The notes below the pieces were generated by a model that was not told where the DNA came from, did not search any database, and saw nothing but the letters and a program-made list of their open reading frames with translations. From an uncultured Bacillota bacterium (lineage in GTDB: Bacteria; Bacillota_I; Bacilli_A; RF39; UBA660), in contig CAMNJS010000003.1 in NCBI GenBank assembly GCA_946541645.1, positions 1-56,502 on the forward strand: 56,502 nucleotides of DNA. The letters are read 5' to 3'. The translations under genes and the position numbers were made by a program. This document shows, piece by piece, positions 1-8,976 of this stretch; positions within the stretch are counted from its first letter, which is position 1, and each line of letters begins with the position of its first letter.

Positions 1-49
1 CGCCCTTCTAAGGCGTGGGTCGCGAGTTCGAATCTCTCCGGGGACGCCA
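1..49 (+). tRNA. tRNA-Arg(UCU), 3' part
   Basis: The window opens inside the anticodon arm. The loop CTTCTAA gives anticodon TCT. It is followed by a T arm with loop TTCGAAT, acceptor strand CGGGGAC, discriminator G and an encoded CCA ending at 49. The 5' half lies outside the window. Confidence 0.85.
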
Positions 50-61
50 TTTTAGATATTT

Positions 62-88
62 AAACTCTCTAACGAGAGTTTTTAATTT
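62..88 (+). terminator. Terminator of tRNA-Arg
   Basis: Perfect 8-bp stem AAACTCTC / GAGAGTTT with a TAAC loop (62-81), followed by a T-rich tail, 12 nt after the tRNA end. Confidence 0.75.
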
Positions 89-121
89 AAAAAAAATGTC
101 TATAATAAAGACACTTTTTTT
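89..121 (-). terminator. Terminator of the phosphoketolase gene
   Basis: On the minus strand a short TGTCT / AGACA stem extended by A/T pairs is followed by a run of T. It overlaps the last codons and stop of the phosphoketolase gene. Confidence 0.5.
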
Positions 122-2427
122 ATACCTTTAAAGCTCCAATCGCGAATTTCTTTCATATCTATCCCATTTTCTCGAATAAATTCACTATGTTTTTTAAGTT
201 TATCCTTCATTTCTAATATTATTTTAATACCTTCATCGCCTAAATTTAAATGTTTAACAGCATCTATAACTAAATGATACCTATCAATTTCATTTAAAAC
301 TCGCATATCAAAAGGTGTTGTTATTGTCCCCTCTTCTTGATAACCATGAACAGACATATTAAGATTTTTTCTATCATGCGTAAGTGAATATATAAGTGAA
401 GGATAACCATGAAAAGCAAATATAACAGGTTTATTAGTAGTAAAAATTTCATTATAAATATCATCAGAAAGTCCGTGTGGATGATCCTTCTTTAACTTCA
501 TTAAATCTATAACATTAACATACCTAATTTTTAAATAAGGCAACTTCTCATTTAATATTTGGGTAGCCGCAAGAGATTCAACTAAAGGCGTATCTCCAGC
601 CGACACCATAACTATATCAGGCTCATCCGTAGTGCACGTACTAGCCCAGCTCCATATACTAACACCATTATTAAAATGCTTAATAGCCTCATTCATGCTA
701 AGCCATTCGTAACTAGGATGCTTGGAAGCAACTGCCACATTAATTCTGTTTTTTGTCTTAAGCATATGATCTACAGTAACAATTAAACTATTAGAATCAA
801 ACGGTAAATATATTCTAGAAATACTTGGTTTTTTATCAGCAATATGATTTAAAAATCCAGGTTCTTGATGAGTATAACCATTATGATCCTGCTGCCAAAT
901 ATGCGAAGTTAAAATGTAATTTAAAGACGCTATATCATCTCTCCACCCTATTTCCTCACACATTTTTAACCATTTAGCATGTTGAGAAGTCATTGAATCA
1001 ACAACCCTAATAAAAGCCTCGTAACTTACAAAAAGGCCATGTCTACCGGTAAGCAAATACCCCTCAAGCATACCTTCACACATGTGTTCAGATAAATAAG
1101 AATCCATTATTTTACCATTTTTATCCAAATATTCATCATCGCTTGTCACAAGACCTTGCCAATCACGTTTTTGAACATCAAATATTCTATAAAGTCTATT
1201 TGACATAGCTTCGTCAGGACTAAACAACCTAAAATTATCATTTTTCTTATATACATCTCTTAAATACTTACTAAGTTCAAGCATATCCTCAGTTTGAAAA
1301 TTGCCACGCTTATCATAATTAGATGCATACTCATAAATATCTGGAAGTGATAATTCTTTTAAAAGCTTACCTCCATTTGAATTAGGATTTGCTCCCATTC
1401 TTCTATTACCCTTAGGTAAAAAATCCCTAATTTCTTTGTTTAATGAACCATTTTCATCAAACAATTCATCAGGCTTATAACTTTTAAGCCATTTTTCTAA
1501 CTCTAATAAATCTTCACTACTACCTATTTGTAAAGGAACTTGATGTGCCCTAAACGTACCTTCAATCTTTTTCCCTCTAAAACTCTTTGGACCAGTCCAG
1601 CCCTTAAGCGTTTTAAGAATAATCATAGGCCATAAAATATCTTTAGACCCAGATTTTATTTTCCTAATATCATCAATAACTTGGTCTAAAGTTAAATACA
1701 TTTTCTTATGCAATTCAAATGTATCATCACCCTCAACCAAATATGGATGATAACCAAGTCCATAAAATAAACTTCCAAGCTCTTTTTTACTCATCTTAGA
1801 TAAAACTGTTGGATTACTTATTTTATATCCATTCAAATTAAGTATTGGCAGTACAACCCCATCCTTCTTAGGATTTAAAAATTTTATCCCGTTCCACGAA
1901 GTCGCAAGTGGACCAGTTTCAGCTTCACCATCACCAATCACCGTTGCCACAATCAAACTAGGATTATCAAATGCCGCTCCAAAAGCATGCGCTAAAGAAT
2001 ATCCAAGTTCACCACCTTCATGAATTGAACCAGGAGTCTCTGGAGCTGCATGACTAGGAATGCCGCCAGGAAACGAAAATCTTTTAAATAATTTTCTTAA
2101 ACCATTTTCATCATATGTTATATCTTTATATATTTCACTATACGTTCCCTCTAAATATGTATTAGCTACTAAACTGTTGCCCCCGTGGCCAGGCCCAGAT
2201 ATATAAATCATGTTTAAATCATAGTCACTAATTATTCTATTTAAATGCGCATAAATAAAATTTTGAGCCGGAACCGTGCCCCAATGTCCAACTATTTTAT
2301 GCTTAATATCCTTTTCCGTAAGATGCCTTTTTAATAAGGGGTTATCAAGCAAATAAAGCTGGCAAGCAGAAAGATAATTTGCTGCATTAAAATACTTATC
2401 AATCAAACAAAGCTTATTTTCATCCAT
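100..2427 (-). CDS. xfp: Xylulose-5-phosphate/fructose-6-phosphate phosphoketolase
   Basis: Thiamine-diphosphate enzyme that splits xylulose 5-phosphate (and often fructose 6-phosphate) with phosphate into acetyl phosphate plus a triose or tetrose phosphate; cytosolic. The 775-residue length is normal for the family. Visible family blocks include ISGPGHGG (about residues 77-84), the glycine-rich stretch GGIPSHAAPETPGSIHEGGE (about 121-140) and the thiamine-diphosphate motif GDGEAETGP (about 165-173). The start is supported by AGAGGGG just upstream of ATG. The gene stands alone, facing tRNA-Arg. It implies sugar breakdown at least partly by a phosphoketolase route, with ATP made from acetyl phosphate by acetate kinase, which is not in this window. 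Confidence 0.95.
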   Translation of the reverse strand: MDENKLCLIDKYFNAANYLSACQLYLLDNPLLKRHLTEKDIKHKIVGHWGTVPAQNFIYAHLNRIISDYDLNMIYISGPGHGGNSLVANTYLEGTYSEIYKDITYDENGLRKLFKRFSFPGGIPSHAAPETPGSIHEGGELGYSLAHAFGAAFDNPSLIVATVIGDGEAETGPLATSWNGIKFLNPKKDGVVLPILNLNGYKISNPTVLSKMSKKELGSLFYGLGYHPYLVEGDDTFELHKKMYLTLDQVIDDIRKIKSGSKDILWPMIILKTLKGWTGPKSFRGKKIEGTFRAHQVPLQIGSSEDLLELEKWLKSYKPDELFDENGSLNKEIRDFLPKGNRRMGANPNSNGGKLLKELSLPDIYEYASNYDKRGNFQTEDMLELSKYLRDVYKKNDNFRLFSPDEAMSNRLYRIFDVQKRDWQGLVTSDDEYLDKNGKIMDSYLSEHMCEGMLEGYLLTGRHGLFVSYEAFIRVVDSMTSQHAKWLKMCEEIGWRDDIASLNYILTSHIWQQDHNGYTHQEPGFLNHIADKKPSISRIYLPFDSNSLIVTVDHMLKTKNRINVAVASKHPSYEWLSMNEAIKHFNNGVSIWSWASTCTTDEPDIVMVSAGDTPLVESLAATQILNEKLPYLKIRYVNVIDLMKLKKDHPHGLSDDIYNEIFTTNKPVIFAFHGYPSLIYSLTHDRKNLNMSVHGYQEEGTITTPFDMRVLNEIDRYHLVIDAVKHLNLGDEGIKIILEMKDKLKKHSEFIRENGIDMKEIRDWSFKGIKKVSLL

Positions 2428-2505
2428 ATAATCCCCTCTATTCTTTTATAATTATATAATGTTTTAAAAAAAACAGCAAGTAATTTAAAAAAAATACTTA
2501 TTAAT

Positions 2506-3432
2506 TTAAGTATTTTTACATTGTCTTTGTACAGTATTTAAAAACACTTCAGTTATATCATAATTATCACACACAGAAAGAGAAATAATTTTATCTAAAG
2601 CTAAAGATATCTCGTTATTTAAATTATAATTATCACTAAATTCTAATCGCATTACATTTTGATTAAGTTCCTTAGAAACAAGTTTAATATCATTATCCAT
2701 AAAACTCATAAGATGCCTATTAGGATTAAAACTTAGCGTAAGCTCATCGACAATTATATCAATTTTATCTCTACTATCATTTAAATATTTAGTAACCGGA
2801 ACATAATAATAATTTTCATTTATTTGATTTATATAATATATTGTAACATCGACAATATCTTTAGTGTTAGTAAGGTTAAATTCCTTATTTATTCCAAAAG
2901 ATCTGTCTAAAGTACTAGGTAAATTAATTTTCGTCTTCGGAAGCTTAGTTAATATATCCCCCTCAACATAAATTATTATTTTATCAACTTTATCAATTGA
3001 AGTTAAAGTGTAAACAATAGCCTCAATCATTTTCTCCTCTAAATCTTTTTCAATATCAAGTAAATCCTTAGAAAAATCAACTTTAAGTACATTTCTATCA
3101 TAGCTTAAACTCAAAACCTCAGTATCCGGAGGAATAATCGCACTAAAACCACTAGGAACCTTACTTTCCATACCACCAACGGTAAGTATTTTAATAAGTT
3201 CCCGTGCTCTACTTTCTATACTACTATTAGAAACAGGAGCTTCAGTTAAAGCTACATAACTATTTTGGTCCATCAAAAATATAGGTAAACTAACTAAAGA
3301 AGAATCAACATATTCCAATTCCTCTTTAACATTTAATTTTGGAACATTTGCAGGAATCAAATATATTAAAAATAAAGCAAACAACGCTGCAAAAGACAAA
3401 CACATTTTCCTTATCGATATTCTTTTAAGCAT
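2506..3432 (-). CDS. gerM: GerM-like spore germination protein
   Basis: The N-terminus is a signal peptide or membrane anchor (about residues 10-28). Two GerMN-type domains follow, at about 75-165 and 195-300; each carries the pattern of hydrophobic strands ending in L.V.FS or L.FS and a helix rich in acidic residues and Leu. Tandem GerMN domains are typical of GerM of spore formers, a lipoprotein or membrane-anchored factor needed for normal sporulation and germination. No lipobox Cys is evident. It lies just downstream of gerE on the same strand, separated by a weak hairpin, and RBS AGGTGG precedes ATG. The next gene upstream but one is spoIIIAH, so the context is sporulation. Confidence 0.75.
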   Translation of the reverse strand: MLKRISIRKMCLSFAALFALFLIYLIPANVPKLNVKEELEYVDSSLVSLPIFLMDQNSYVALTEAPVSNSSIESRARELIKILTVGGMESKVPSGFSAIIPPDTEVLSLSYDRNVLKVDFSKDLLDIEKDLEEKMIEAIVYTLTSIDKVDKIIIYVEGDILTKLPKTKINLPSTLDRSFGINKEFNLTNTKDIVDVTIYYINQINENYYYVPVTKYLNDSRDKIDIIVDELTLSFNPNRHLMSFMDNDIKLVSKELNQNVMRLEFSDNYNLNNEISLALDKIISLSVCDNYDITEVFLNTVQRQCKNT

Positions 3433-3455
3433 AATACCACCTACTTAATGATATG

Positions 3456-3482
3456 AAAAAAAAGGCCATTTATAACCTTTTA
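3456..3482 (-). terminator. Weak hairpin after gerE
   Basis: AAAAGG / CCTTTT stem with a 10-nt loop, followed on the minus strand by eight T, directly after the gerE stop. May be leaky into gerM. Confidence 0.4.
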
Positions 3483-3686
3483 TAATGATAATTCGCCAAG
3501 TCTTAGTAATTCAATCACAGCACCAGCACGACCTTTTACGCCGAGTTTTTGCATAGCATTTGAAATATGATTTCTCACAGTTTTATCACTTATTTTTAGT
3601 ATTGAAGCAATTTCACTAGTACTATTATTTTTCATAAGTAATTCAAACACTTCACGCTCTCTTTTAGTTAAAATACTATTTGTCAT
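3480..3686 (-). CDS. gerE: GerE, LuxR-type late mother-cell transcription regulator
   Basis: A stand-alone LuxR/GerE helix-turn-helix protein of 68 residues with no receiver domain. LTKREREVFELL (residues 6-17) and the helix segment KTVRNHISNAMQKLGVKGRA are, as I recall the Bacillus subtilis sequence, nearly identical to GerE, which is 74 residues long. GerE acts late in the mother cell, repressing sigK and activating or repressing sigma-K coat genes. RBS GAGGG lies just upstream of ATG. A promoter matching the sigma-K consensus precedes the gene, as expected for gerE. Strong conservation together with cotE and spoIIIAH nearby argues for a working endospore programme. Confidence 0.93.
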   Translation of the reverse strand: MTNSILTKREREVFELLMKNNSTSEIASILKISDKTVRNHISNAMQKLGVKGRAGAVIELLRLGELSL

Positions 3687-3732
3687 ATTTCCCTCACTTT
3701 CTTAAGTCGGGTGGCTTATACTTACTCATAAA

Positions 3733-3759
3733 TACTATATGCCAAAGACTTTCTTAAGT
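3733..3759 (-). promoter_or_regulatory. Sigma-K-type promoter of gerE
   Basis: On the minus strand AC (3759-3758), a 16-nt spacer, and CATATAGTA (3741-3733). This matches the sigma-K consensus AC-N16/17-CATANNNTA. The start point would fall about 40 nt before the gerE ATG. Confidence 0.7.
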
Positions 3760-3772
3760 GAAAATAAAAGCC

Positions 3773-3799
3773 CAAAAAACTTTCCATAAAAGAAAGTTT
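3773..3799 (-). terminator. Terminator of spoIIIAH
   Basis: Minus-strand stem AACTTTC / GAAAGTT with a short loop, then a T run. It touches the spoIIIAH stop. Confidence 0.65.
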
Positions 3800-4298
3800 A
3801 TTTTTGAAATTTAACTGATATAGACATTGGCAAATCAAAATTAGATTGAACAAGTCTCATAATTTTATTTGCCACACCAGCATCATGCTTTTTACTATCA
3901 ACTGTAACTGTAGCATTACTATTTTCAATACTAATAAAAGATTTATAACCTAATTCTTTTTCTATTTTACTCTCTATTTGCTCCTCTAAAGATCTATTTT
4001 TATTAAGCTTTTGAAGTTCTTCAAAAGCCTTATTTTTTTCTTCAGTAGTAGCCTTAGAATTAGTAAGAATCTTCTTAAGCTCTGTTATCTTATCAAGCAT
4101 TTTTTCTTCAGATTCAACCCTCAAAGCTACAAGCTCCGCACTTTCTAAAGGCTCTTCAGTAACCGTCACCTCTTCAGTTTTCTTACTACCATTATTAGTT
4201 GCCATTAAAAGTTCACTAGGCATAGTTATATAATATACACTAAGCACTAATATCAAACTAAACAAAGTTAAAAACCACAAACTCCTTTTGTTAATCAT
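3798..4298 (-). CDS. spoIIIAH: SpoIIIAH-like forespore channel protein
   Basis: SpoIIIAH sits in the mother-cell membrane around the engulfing forespore and pairs with forespore SpoIIQ to form the feeding channel. The product has a short basic N-terminus, one membrane helix (about residues 8-26), a charged coiled-coil stretch (about 45-110) and a C-terminal domain with the pattern L..ENSNATVTV...D......I..LVQ, typical of the SpoIIIAH YscJ/FliF-like ring domain. At 166 residues it is shorter than the Bacillus protein (about 218). The usual spoIIIAA-AG genes are not adjacent, so spoIIIAH has been separated from its operon or they lie elsewhere. The next gene upstream is a lysozyme. Confidence 0.8.
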   Translation of the reverse strand: MINKRSLWFLTLFSLILVLSVYYITMPSELLMATNNGSKKTEEVTVTEEPLESAELVALRVESEEKMLDKITELKKILTNSKATTEEKNKAFEELQKLNKNRSLEEQIESKIEKELGYKSFISIENSNATVTVDSKKHDAGVANKIMRLVQSNFDLPMSISVKFQK

Positions 4299-4367
4299 TA
4301 TTATCCCTCCTAGTCCCTCTTTAATAAATAATACGTAGTATTATTTACTTTATGACAACAAATTAAT

Positions 4368-5345
4368 TTATTTTCTTAATTTACCACTCTTAAGCAAATT
4401 TAATAATTTCAAATTTTGTGAAGACGTTCCTTTATAATTAACAATACCATTGTTTGCCGCAATAATTTTTCGGTTATTAAAAGAAGAATCAACACCTATC
4501 CCCTTCAAAGCATCAACAAACGAAAGACCTTTATAATTAGACGAATAATAACTACTATCACCTCTTAAAGCATTTAATAAATTCATATTTTGCGATGAAC
4601 TTCCTTTATAAGTATCACTAAAGCCTAACTTTTTATAAAGCTCTTTTCTTGCGGCAAGTGAACTATCAAAACCAGAGCCTTTTAAAGCATCAACAATAGA
4701 AGTTCCTGTATAGCCACTTAAATCAGGCAAATCACTTACACCATCACTACCACCAGTGCTTACAAAAATATTTCTATATAAATAATCCATATCTACATTA
4801 CCACTAATTCCACTGACTCTTCCCGAAGAAGTATACTGCCACATATCATACTTTCCTTTATATGTATTAGTATTATTATATTGAGCAACCCATATAGTAT
4901 ATTTTTTCTCGAGTTTTTTATAATCTAAATAAGTTGTAAAAAAATACTTATTAGCGTATATACCAGCCCAATAACCAGCCTTTTCTATTTTTTCACAAAA
5001 AGCCTCACACATACTAGTCAAAGTATTTTTACCTAAATTAATTTGTGATTTATCCTCGATATCAAAATATACCGGTAAATTTAACCCCCTTCCATTAAGC
5101 CACTTAATAACAACATCTGCCTCTTTCTTAGCATCACTTACACTTTTTGCATAAGAATAATGATAAATGCCTATTGGAACATTTTCATTTTTAAAGCCTT
5201 CATAATTTTCCTCAAACTTAGGGTCTTTTTGACTTTCATACCTGCCATACCCAATCCTTATAATTACAAAATCTATATAATTCTTAACTTTAGCAAAATT
5301 AATATTTCCTTGATATTTAGAAACATCTATTCCTTTATATTTCAT
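4368..5345 (-). CDS. GH25 muramidase (lysozyme) with two C-terminal repeats
   Basis: Predicted to cleave MurNAc-GlcNAc bonds of peptidoglycan. The GH25 domain covers about residues 1-195, with the opening GIDVSKYQG and the acidic pair in YFDIED as catalytic-site motifs. The C-terminal 120 residues hold two copies of a unit of about 60 residues: each starts Y[TK]G.S.VDALKG.G.DSS, continues through a Lys/Arg-rich helix and ends in Y[KT]G.[ST]SQN..LLN.L. Such units occur at the ends of endolysin-like proteins and are presumably wall-binding. No signal peptide is seen, so release could be in the mother cell or by lysis. Neighbours are sporulation genes, but a sporulation role is only an inference. 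Confidence 0.85.
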   Translation of the reverse strand: MKYKGIDVSKYQGNINFAKVKNYIDFVIIRIGYGRYESQKDPKFEENYEGFKNENVPIGIYHYSYAKSVSDAKKEADVVIKWLNGRGLNLPVYFDIEDKSQINLGKNTLTSMCEAFCEKIEKAGYWAGIYANKYFFTTYLDYKKLEKKYTIWVAQYNNTNTYKGKYDMWQYTSSGRVSGISGNVDMDYLYRNIFVSTGGSDGVSDLPDLSGYTGTSIVDALKGSGFDSSLAARKELYKKLGFSDTYKGSSSQNMNLLNALRGDSSYYSSNYKGLSFVDALKGIGVDSSFNNRKIIAANNGIVNYKGTSSQNLKLLNLLKSGKLRK

Positions 5346-5403
5346 AATTTACCTCCTACAATTATATATGAAAAATAAAAAAAATAGAAACAATTTATAA
5401 CTA

Positions 5404-5428
5404 TTAAAAAACCGCCTAAGCGGTTTAT
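5404..5428 (-). terminator. Terminator of tRNA-Ser
   Basis: Minus strand: stem AAACCGC / GCGGTTT with loop TTAG, then TTTAAT, starting 10 nt after the tRNA. Confidence 0.8.
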
Positions 5429-5435
5429 TTTTAAA

Positions 5436-5526
5436 TGGCGGAGCAGGAGGGATTTGAACCCTCGCGCCGGTTACCCGACCTACACCCTTAGCAGGGGCGC
5501 CTCTTCAGCCTCTTGAGTACTACTCC
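5436..5526 (-). tRNA. tRNA-Ser(GCU)
   Basis: Class II tRNA of 91 nt with a long variable arm. Acceptor GGAGTAG / CTGCTCC, loop CTGCTAA giving anticodon GCT, T loop TTCAAAT, discriminator G and encoded CCA. Confidence 0.93.
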
Positions 5527-5583
5527 ATCAAGACTACGACTATAATTTTACCTTAATTATTAATTACTGTCAAGATTATAAAT

Positions 5584-5609
5584 AAAAAAAGAAGTTTTAA
5601 ACTCCTTTT
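5584..5609 (-). terminator. Terminator of the Yip1-like gene
   Basis: Minus strand: AAGGAGTT / AACTTCTT stem (one G-T pair), then seven T, overlapping the gene's stop. Confidence 0.6.
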
Positions 5610-6288
5610 ATGAAAATATTTTTGTAATTATAAATATAACAACATAAAAAATTACATTAGTAGTTAAATATATATAACCATATTTATTTTCATCTTTATC
5701 ACCCAAAAATTTAATTCCATGATAGCTATAAACCGCACTTAGCATAAAACCTAACATAGTAACAATAAATGCGAATGTAACATTTAAAAACATAAGTACA
5801 GAACTAACAAGTAAAACTACTGAATTAATGATAGAAGTAACCCCATATAAAGCATATACTTCTTTAAAATCTGCAGCTCTTTTAAATATTTTAGAATTAA
5901 CTAAATACAAAATACCTACATAAATAAATGATAAAGCAAATAAAGTAACAAGAACTATAAAAAACGTCTTAGCATAAGGTAAATTTGCAGATATACCATA
6001 TGAATAATAACCAGATCCCATACTTGCAGTAACCATTGAATAAGCGTTTTTCATCATTGACATAGTAAATAGTCCAGTTACCACAGCCAAAATACCAACT
6101 AAAACCATAGCTAAGTTAAAATTACTCTTCTTAGCAAAATCCTTCATTGTATCAATAGGTTTTATAAACATTCCCTTACATATATCCAATAATTTTTGAA
6201 CATCTAAATTATACATAGCAGATGGTGTACAGTCACATTTTTCTCCATCATTTAATTTTCTTCCACAATTTGTACAAAATTTAGCCAT
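5608..6288 (-). CDS. Zinc-ribbon, Yip1-like multipass membrane protein
   Basis: The N-terminus carries a short zinc ribbon (CTNCG at residues 5-9, then CDC at about 18-20). A linker (DVQKLLDICKGMFIKPIDTMKDF) of the sort that precedes Yip1-type domains leads into five or so hydrophobic segments between about residues 58 and 225. Function is unknown; the architecture is common in low-GC Gram-positives as an integral membrane protein with a cytosolic zinc finger. It is 18 bp downstream of another zinc-ribbon membrane protein on the same strand, so the two are probably co-transcribed and may act together at the envelope. Confidence 0.6.
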   Translation of the reverse strand: MAKFCTNCGRKLNDGEKCDCTPSAMYNLDVQKLLDICKGMFIKPIDTMKDFAKKSNFNLAMVLVGILAVVTGLFTMSMMKNAYSMVTASMGSGYYSYGISANLPYAKTFFIVLVTLFALSFIYVGILYLVNSKIFKRAADFKEVYALYGVTSIINSVVLLVSSVLMFLNVTFAFIVTMLGFMLSAVYSYHGIKFLGDKDENKYGYIYLTTNVIFYVVIFIITKIFS

Positions 6289-6306
6289 TTTTTAAACACA
6301 CTCCTT

Positions 6307-7476
6307 CTAAAATAAACTAAAATATTTTGGAAAACTTGAAATACTAACAAGCTTATATTTTCCATTTACATAATCAAAATCCAAATAAATTGTATCATTT
6401 ACTTTCTTCGTATTTTTTCTCTCTTCACCTAGCCAAGTCTTAGTAACAGTATACTCATAATTAAATTTAGCTGTGACAGAAACATATGAACCATTAAGTT
6501 TCGTGCTGGTAATGTTAACATTTTTAACATCTAGTTTTGTAAGACCACAAGCATTTACCCCAGAAACAATATACCCATATTCTCGCTCTAAGCCATCAAG
6601 ATTAGCGCCATCATAGTCATACTCTTTTTTAATATCCGAAAACGCCTTTTTTTCGGTAGCGCTTTGATATAAAGAATTAATCATATCTGGAAGTAATTTT
6701 TCAATTTTAGTCTGCTCATCTTTTGATACATTCAAATTAGTTAAATCAACATTAATATTATTAATATTAATATTACTATTTAATGAAAGCCCATTTTTTA
6801 GTGTAACAACGACATCATAATTGCCTTTAAGTAAAGCTGGAATAACATACTTATTATAAGTATCATTAGAATCTTTAGCTAAATACTTTTTAGTTAATTT
6901 TATATTCTGAATACTAACAGTCGCATCTTTAGGAGCCGTAATCATTACATTACTTAATAATAAAAAATTATCATTACTAATTTCCCAGTTATCAAAAAAT
7001 AAAAACTTATTTTTCTTATTTTTATTAAGACTAATAACAAAACTACTTTCGGTTTTATCACCCTTTTTAATATAATTGATAACAACCCGAGATGTAAGCG
7101 CATTAGAATCCACTTTACTTATAGAATAATTGATAATATCTTGCCCTGATAAATCTGCAACCTTTTTAAACATTTTTTTACTAGTAAACCCAGAATTATC
7201 AACATTCAAATAACCATAAAGCTTATCAGCATTACCACTTGAGACAGCTAAAAAATAATCCTTAGCAATGCTTTCAGGTTTAAACTTATTAGATAAAAAA
7301 GCAAAACAACAAGCTGAAACAATGACAATAGCTAAAACAAAGCCAAATATCATCTTTGTTTTTTTATCAAAGGGTTTTCTTACTTTATCCTTATTATTTG
7401 AAACCAGTTTAACACCGCAATCCTCGCAAAACTTAGCACCCTTAACATTCTTTTTGCCACATTCCTGACAAAACAT
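6307..7476 (-). CDS. Zinc-ribbon membrane-anchored protein, TcaA/YvbJ-like
   Basis: Residues 2-22 (from ATG at 7476) form a double CxxC zinc ribbon (CQECG and CEDCG), then a basic linker and one membrane helix near residues 42-62, then a large extracytoplasmic part of about 325 residues. This order matches the TcaA/YvbJ family, linked in staphylococci to glycopeptide response. An upstream ATG at 7485 lies directly against the AGAAAGGA ribosome site, whereas the ATG at 7476 has a normal 10-nt spacing, so I take 7476. The extracytoplasmic part shows repeated beta-rich segments, one with APKDATVSIQ resembling a small Ig-like or PEGA-like unit. The adjacent downstream gene encodes another zinc-ribbon membrane protein. 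Confidence 0.65.
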   Translation of the reverse strand: MFCQECGKKNVKGAKFCEDCGVKLVSNNKDKVRKPFDKKTKMIFGFVLAIVIVSACCFAFLSNKFKPESIAKDYFLAVSSGNADKLYGYLNVDNSGFTSKKMFKKVADLSGQDIINYSISKVDSNALTSRVVINYIKKGDKTESSFVISLNKNKKNKFLFFDNWEISNDNFLLLSNVMITAPKDATVSIQNIKLTKKYLAKDSNDTYNKYVIPALLKGNYDVVVTLKNGLSLNSNININNINVDLTNLNVSKDEQTKIEKLLPDMINSLYQSATEKKAFSDIKKEYDYDGANLDGLEREYGYIVSGVNACGLTKLDVKNVNITSTKLNGSYVSVTAKFNYEYTVTKTWLGEERKNTKKVNDTIYLDFDYVNGKYKLVSISSFPKYFSLF

Positions 7477-7550
7477 AAAGCCCATTTCCTTTCTAAAAGA
7501 ATAAAATTCTTTACCATATTATAGCATATTTTATAACTTTTAGAACAAAT

Positions 7551-7585
7551 TTAAAAAAGATTTCAAATTAATGAAAATCTTTTTA
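7551..7585 (-). terminator. Terminator of the gatCAB-asnS unit
   Basis: Minus strand: AAAAAGATTTT / AAATCTTTTTT stem with T run just past the asnS stop. Confidence 0.7.
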
Positions 7586-8965
7586 ATATAAACAGTTACC
7601 CGGTGTTCTTGGAAATGCACTAACATCTCTTATATTATCCATACCAGTCATATACATCAATAATCTTTCAAAGCCCATTCCAAAACCTGAATGAACCGTC
7701 GTTCCATATTTTCTAAGATTCATATACCAAATATATTCATCTTTGTTCATTCCAAGTTCTTCAATACGTTTACCTAATTTATCAAAATCATCTTCCCTTT
7801 GGCTCATACCATAAGTTTCACCAATTCCTGGCATTTCCAAATCTGCATTAGCTACAGTTCCATCATCCATCTGCTTCATATAAAAACACTTCTTAACTTT
7901 AGCTGGCCAGTATGTTATAAAAACAGGACAGTTATAGTATTCAGTAATATATCTTTCATGTTCTTTTGCTAAATCTTCACCATACTCAGGTTTAAACTGA
8001 AAATCGACATCAGCTTTTTTAAGTATTTCAATACATTCCTTGTAAGTAGCTCTAACAAATTTACTATTAACAACTGTATTTAACTTATCTAAAAGACCAT
8101 TTTCAACATTCTTATCTAAAAAAGCAAATTCATCTGGGCATTTTTCTAAAGTATAACTAATAACATACTTCATCAAGTCTTCAGAAATATCCATAATCCC
8201 TTCTAAATCGCAAAATGCAACTTCAGGCTCAATCTGCCAAAATTCAGCTATATGTAAAGGAGTATGAGACGGATCCGCTCTAAAAGTAGGACCAAATGTA
8301 TAAATCTTACTAAAAGCTTGAGCAAAAGCTTCCCCTTCAAACTGTCCAGAAACAGTAAGTCCTACAGGTGTTCCAAAATATTCATTATCATTATTTGTCT
8401 TTCCAGTTTTAGCTATTTCTTCAAGATTTTGAGTTGTTACCTGAAACATCTCACCAGCACCCTCACAATCACTTGACGTAAAAATAGGAGTGTTTGCATA
8501 AATATAACCTCTATCCTGGAAAAACTTATGAATAGCCATAGAAGCAACACTTCTTATTCTAAATACAGCTTGAAAAGTATTAGTTCTAAATCTTAAATAA
8601 GACTGTTCCCTTAAAAATTCCATAGAATGTTTTTTCTGCTGTATAGGATAGTCCTCAGGACAGTCACCATGAAGCACTATATCAGTAACTTTTACTTCAT
8701 AATCTTGGCCCTTTCCCATAGATTCAATTAATTCACCTTCAACCTCTATCGCACTACTAATACGAAACTTTTGAATATCTTCAAAATTTGAAAGGGTATT
8801 ATCATAAACAAGTTGAAGTTGTCTAAAGGCCGTTCCATCAGAAAAATATATAAAACCAAAATTCTTCTGTTTACGGTGGTTTCTTATCCAACCTTTTAAT
8901 TTAATTTTTTTTCCTAAATATTTTTTTTCATCCTTATATAACTCATCCAAATATATATAATCCAT
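7583..8965 (-). CDS. asnS: Asparaginyl-tRNA synthetase
   Basis: Class II synthetase that charges tRNA-Asn with Asn. The OB-fold anticodon-binding domain is at about residues 15-100 (KLKGWIRNHRKQKNFGFIYFSDG), and the catalytic domain contains FGPTFRADPSHT..H..EFWQIEPEVAF (motif 2 region, about 230-255) and GFGMGFERLLMYM (motif 3, about 430-442). The 460-residue length is normal. It lies 11 bp after gatB and ends the transcription unit headed by an Asn-type T-box and four tRNA-Asn genes. Because AsnRS is present, the GatCAB enzyme encoded just upstream is probably needed for Gln-tRNA rather than only for Asn-tRNA. Confidence 0.96.
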   Translation of the reverse strand: MDYIYLDELYKDEKKYLGKKIKLKGWIRNHRKQKNFGFIYFSDGTAFRQLQLVYDNTLSNFEDIQKFRISSAIEVEGELIESMGKGQDYEVKVTDIVLHGDCPEDYPIQQKKHSMEFLREQSYLRFRTNTFQAVFRIRSVASMAIHKFFQDRGYIYANTPIFTSSDCEGAGEMFQVTTQNLEEIAKTGKTNNDNEYFGTPVGLTVSGQFEGEAFAQAFSKIYTFGPTFRADPSHTPLHIAEFWQIEPEVAFCDLEGIMDISEDLMKYVISYTLEKCPDEFAFLDKNVENGLLDKLNTVVNSKFVRATYKECIEILKKADVDFQFKPEYGEDLAKEHERYITEYYNCPVFITYWPAKVKKCFYMKQMDDGTVANADLEMPGIGETYGMSQREDDFDKLGKRIEELGMNKDEYIWYMNLRKYGTTVHSGFGMGFERLLMYMTGMDNIRDVSAFPRTPGNCLY

Positions 8966-8976
8966 ATTATCACTCC

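Noticed and set aside
4368-5345. Prophage lysin
   Set aside because: The GH25 domain with terminal repeats can be viral, but no holin, structural or integrase gene is near; neighbours are sporulation genes and a tRNA.
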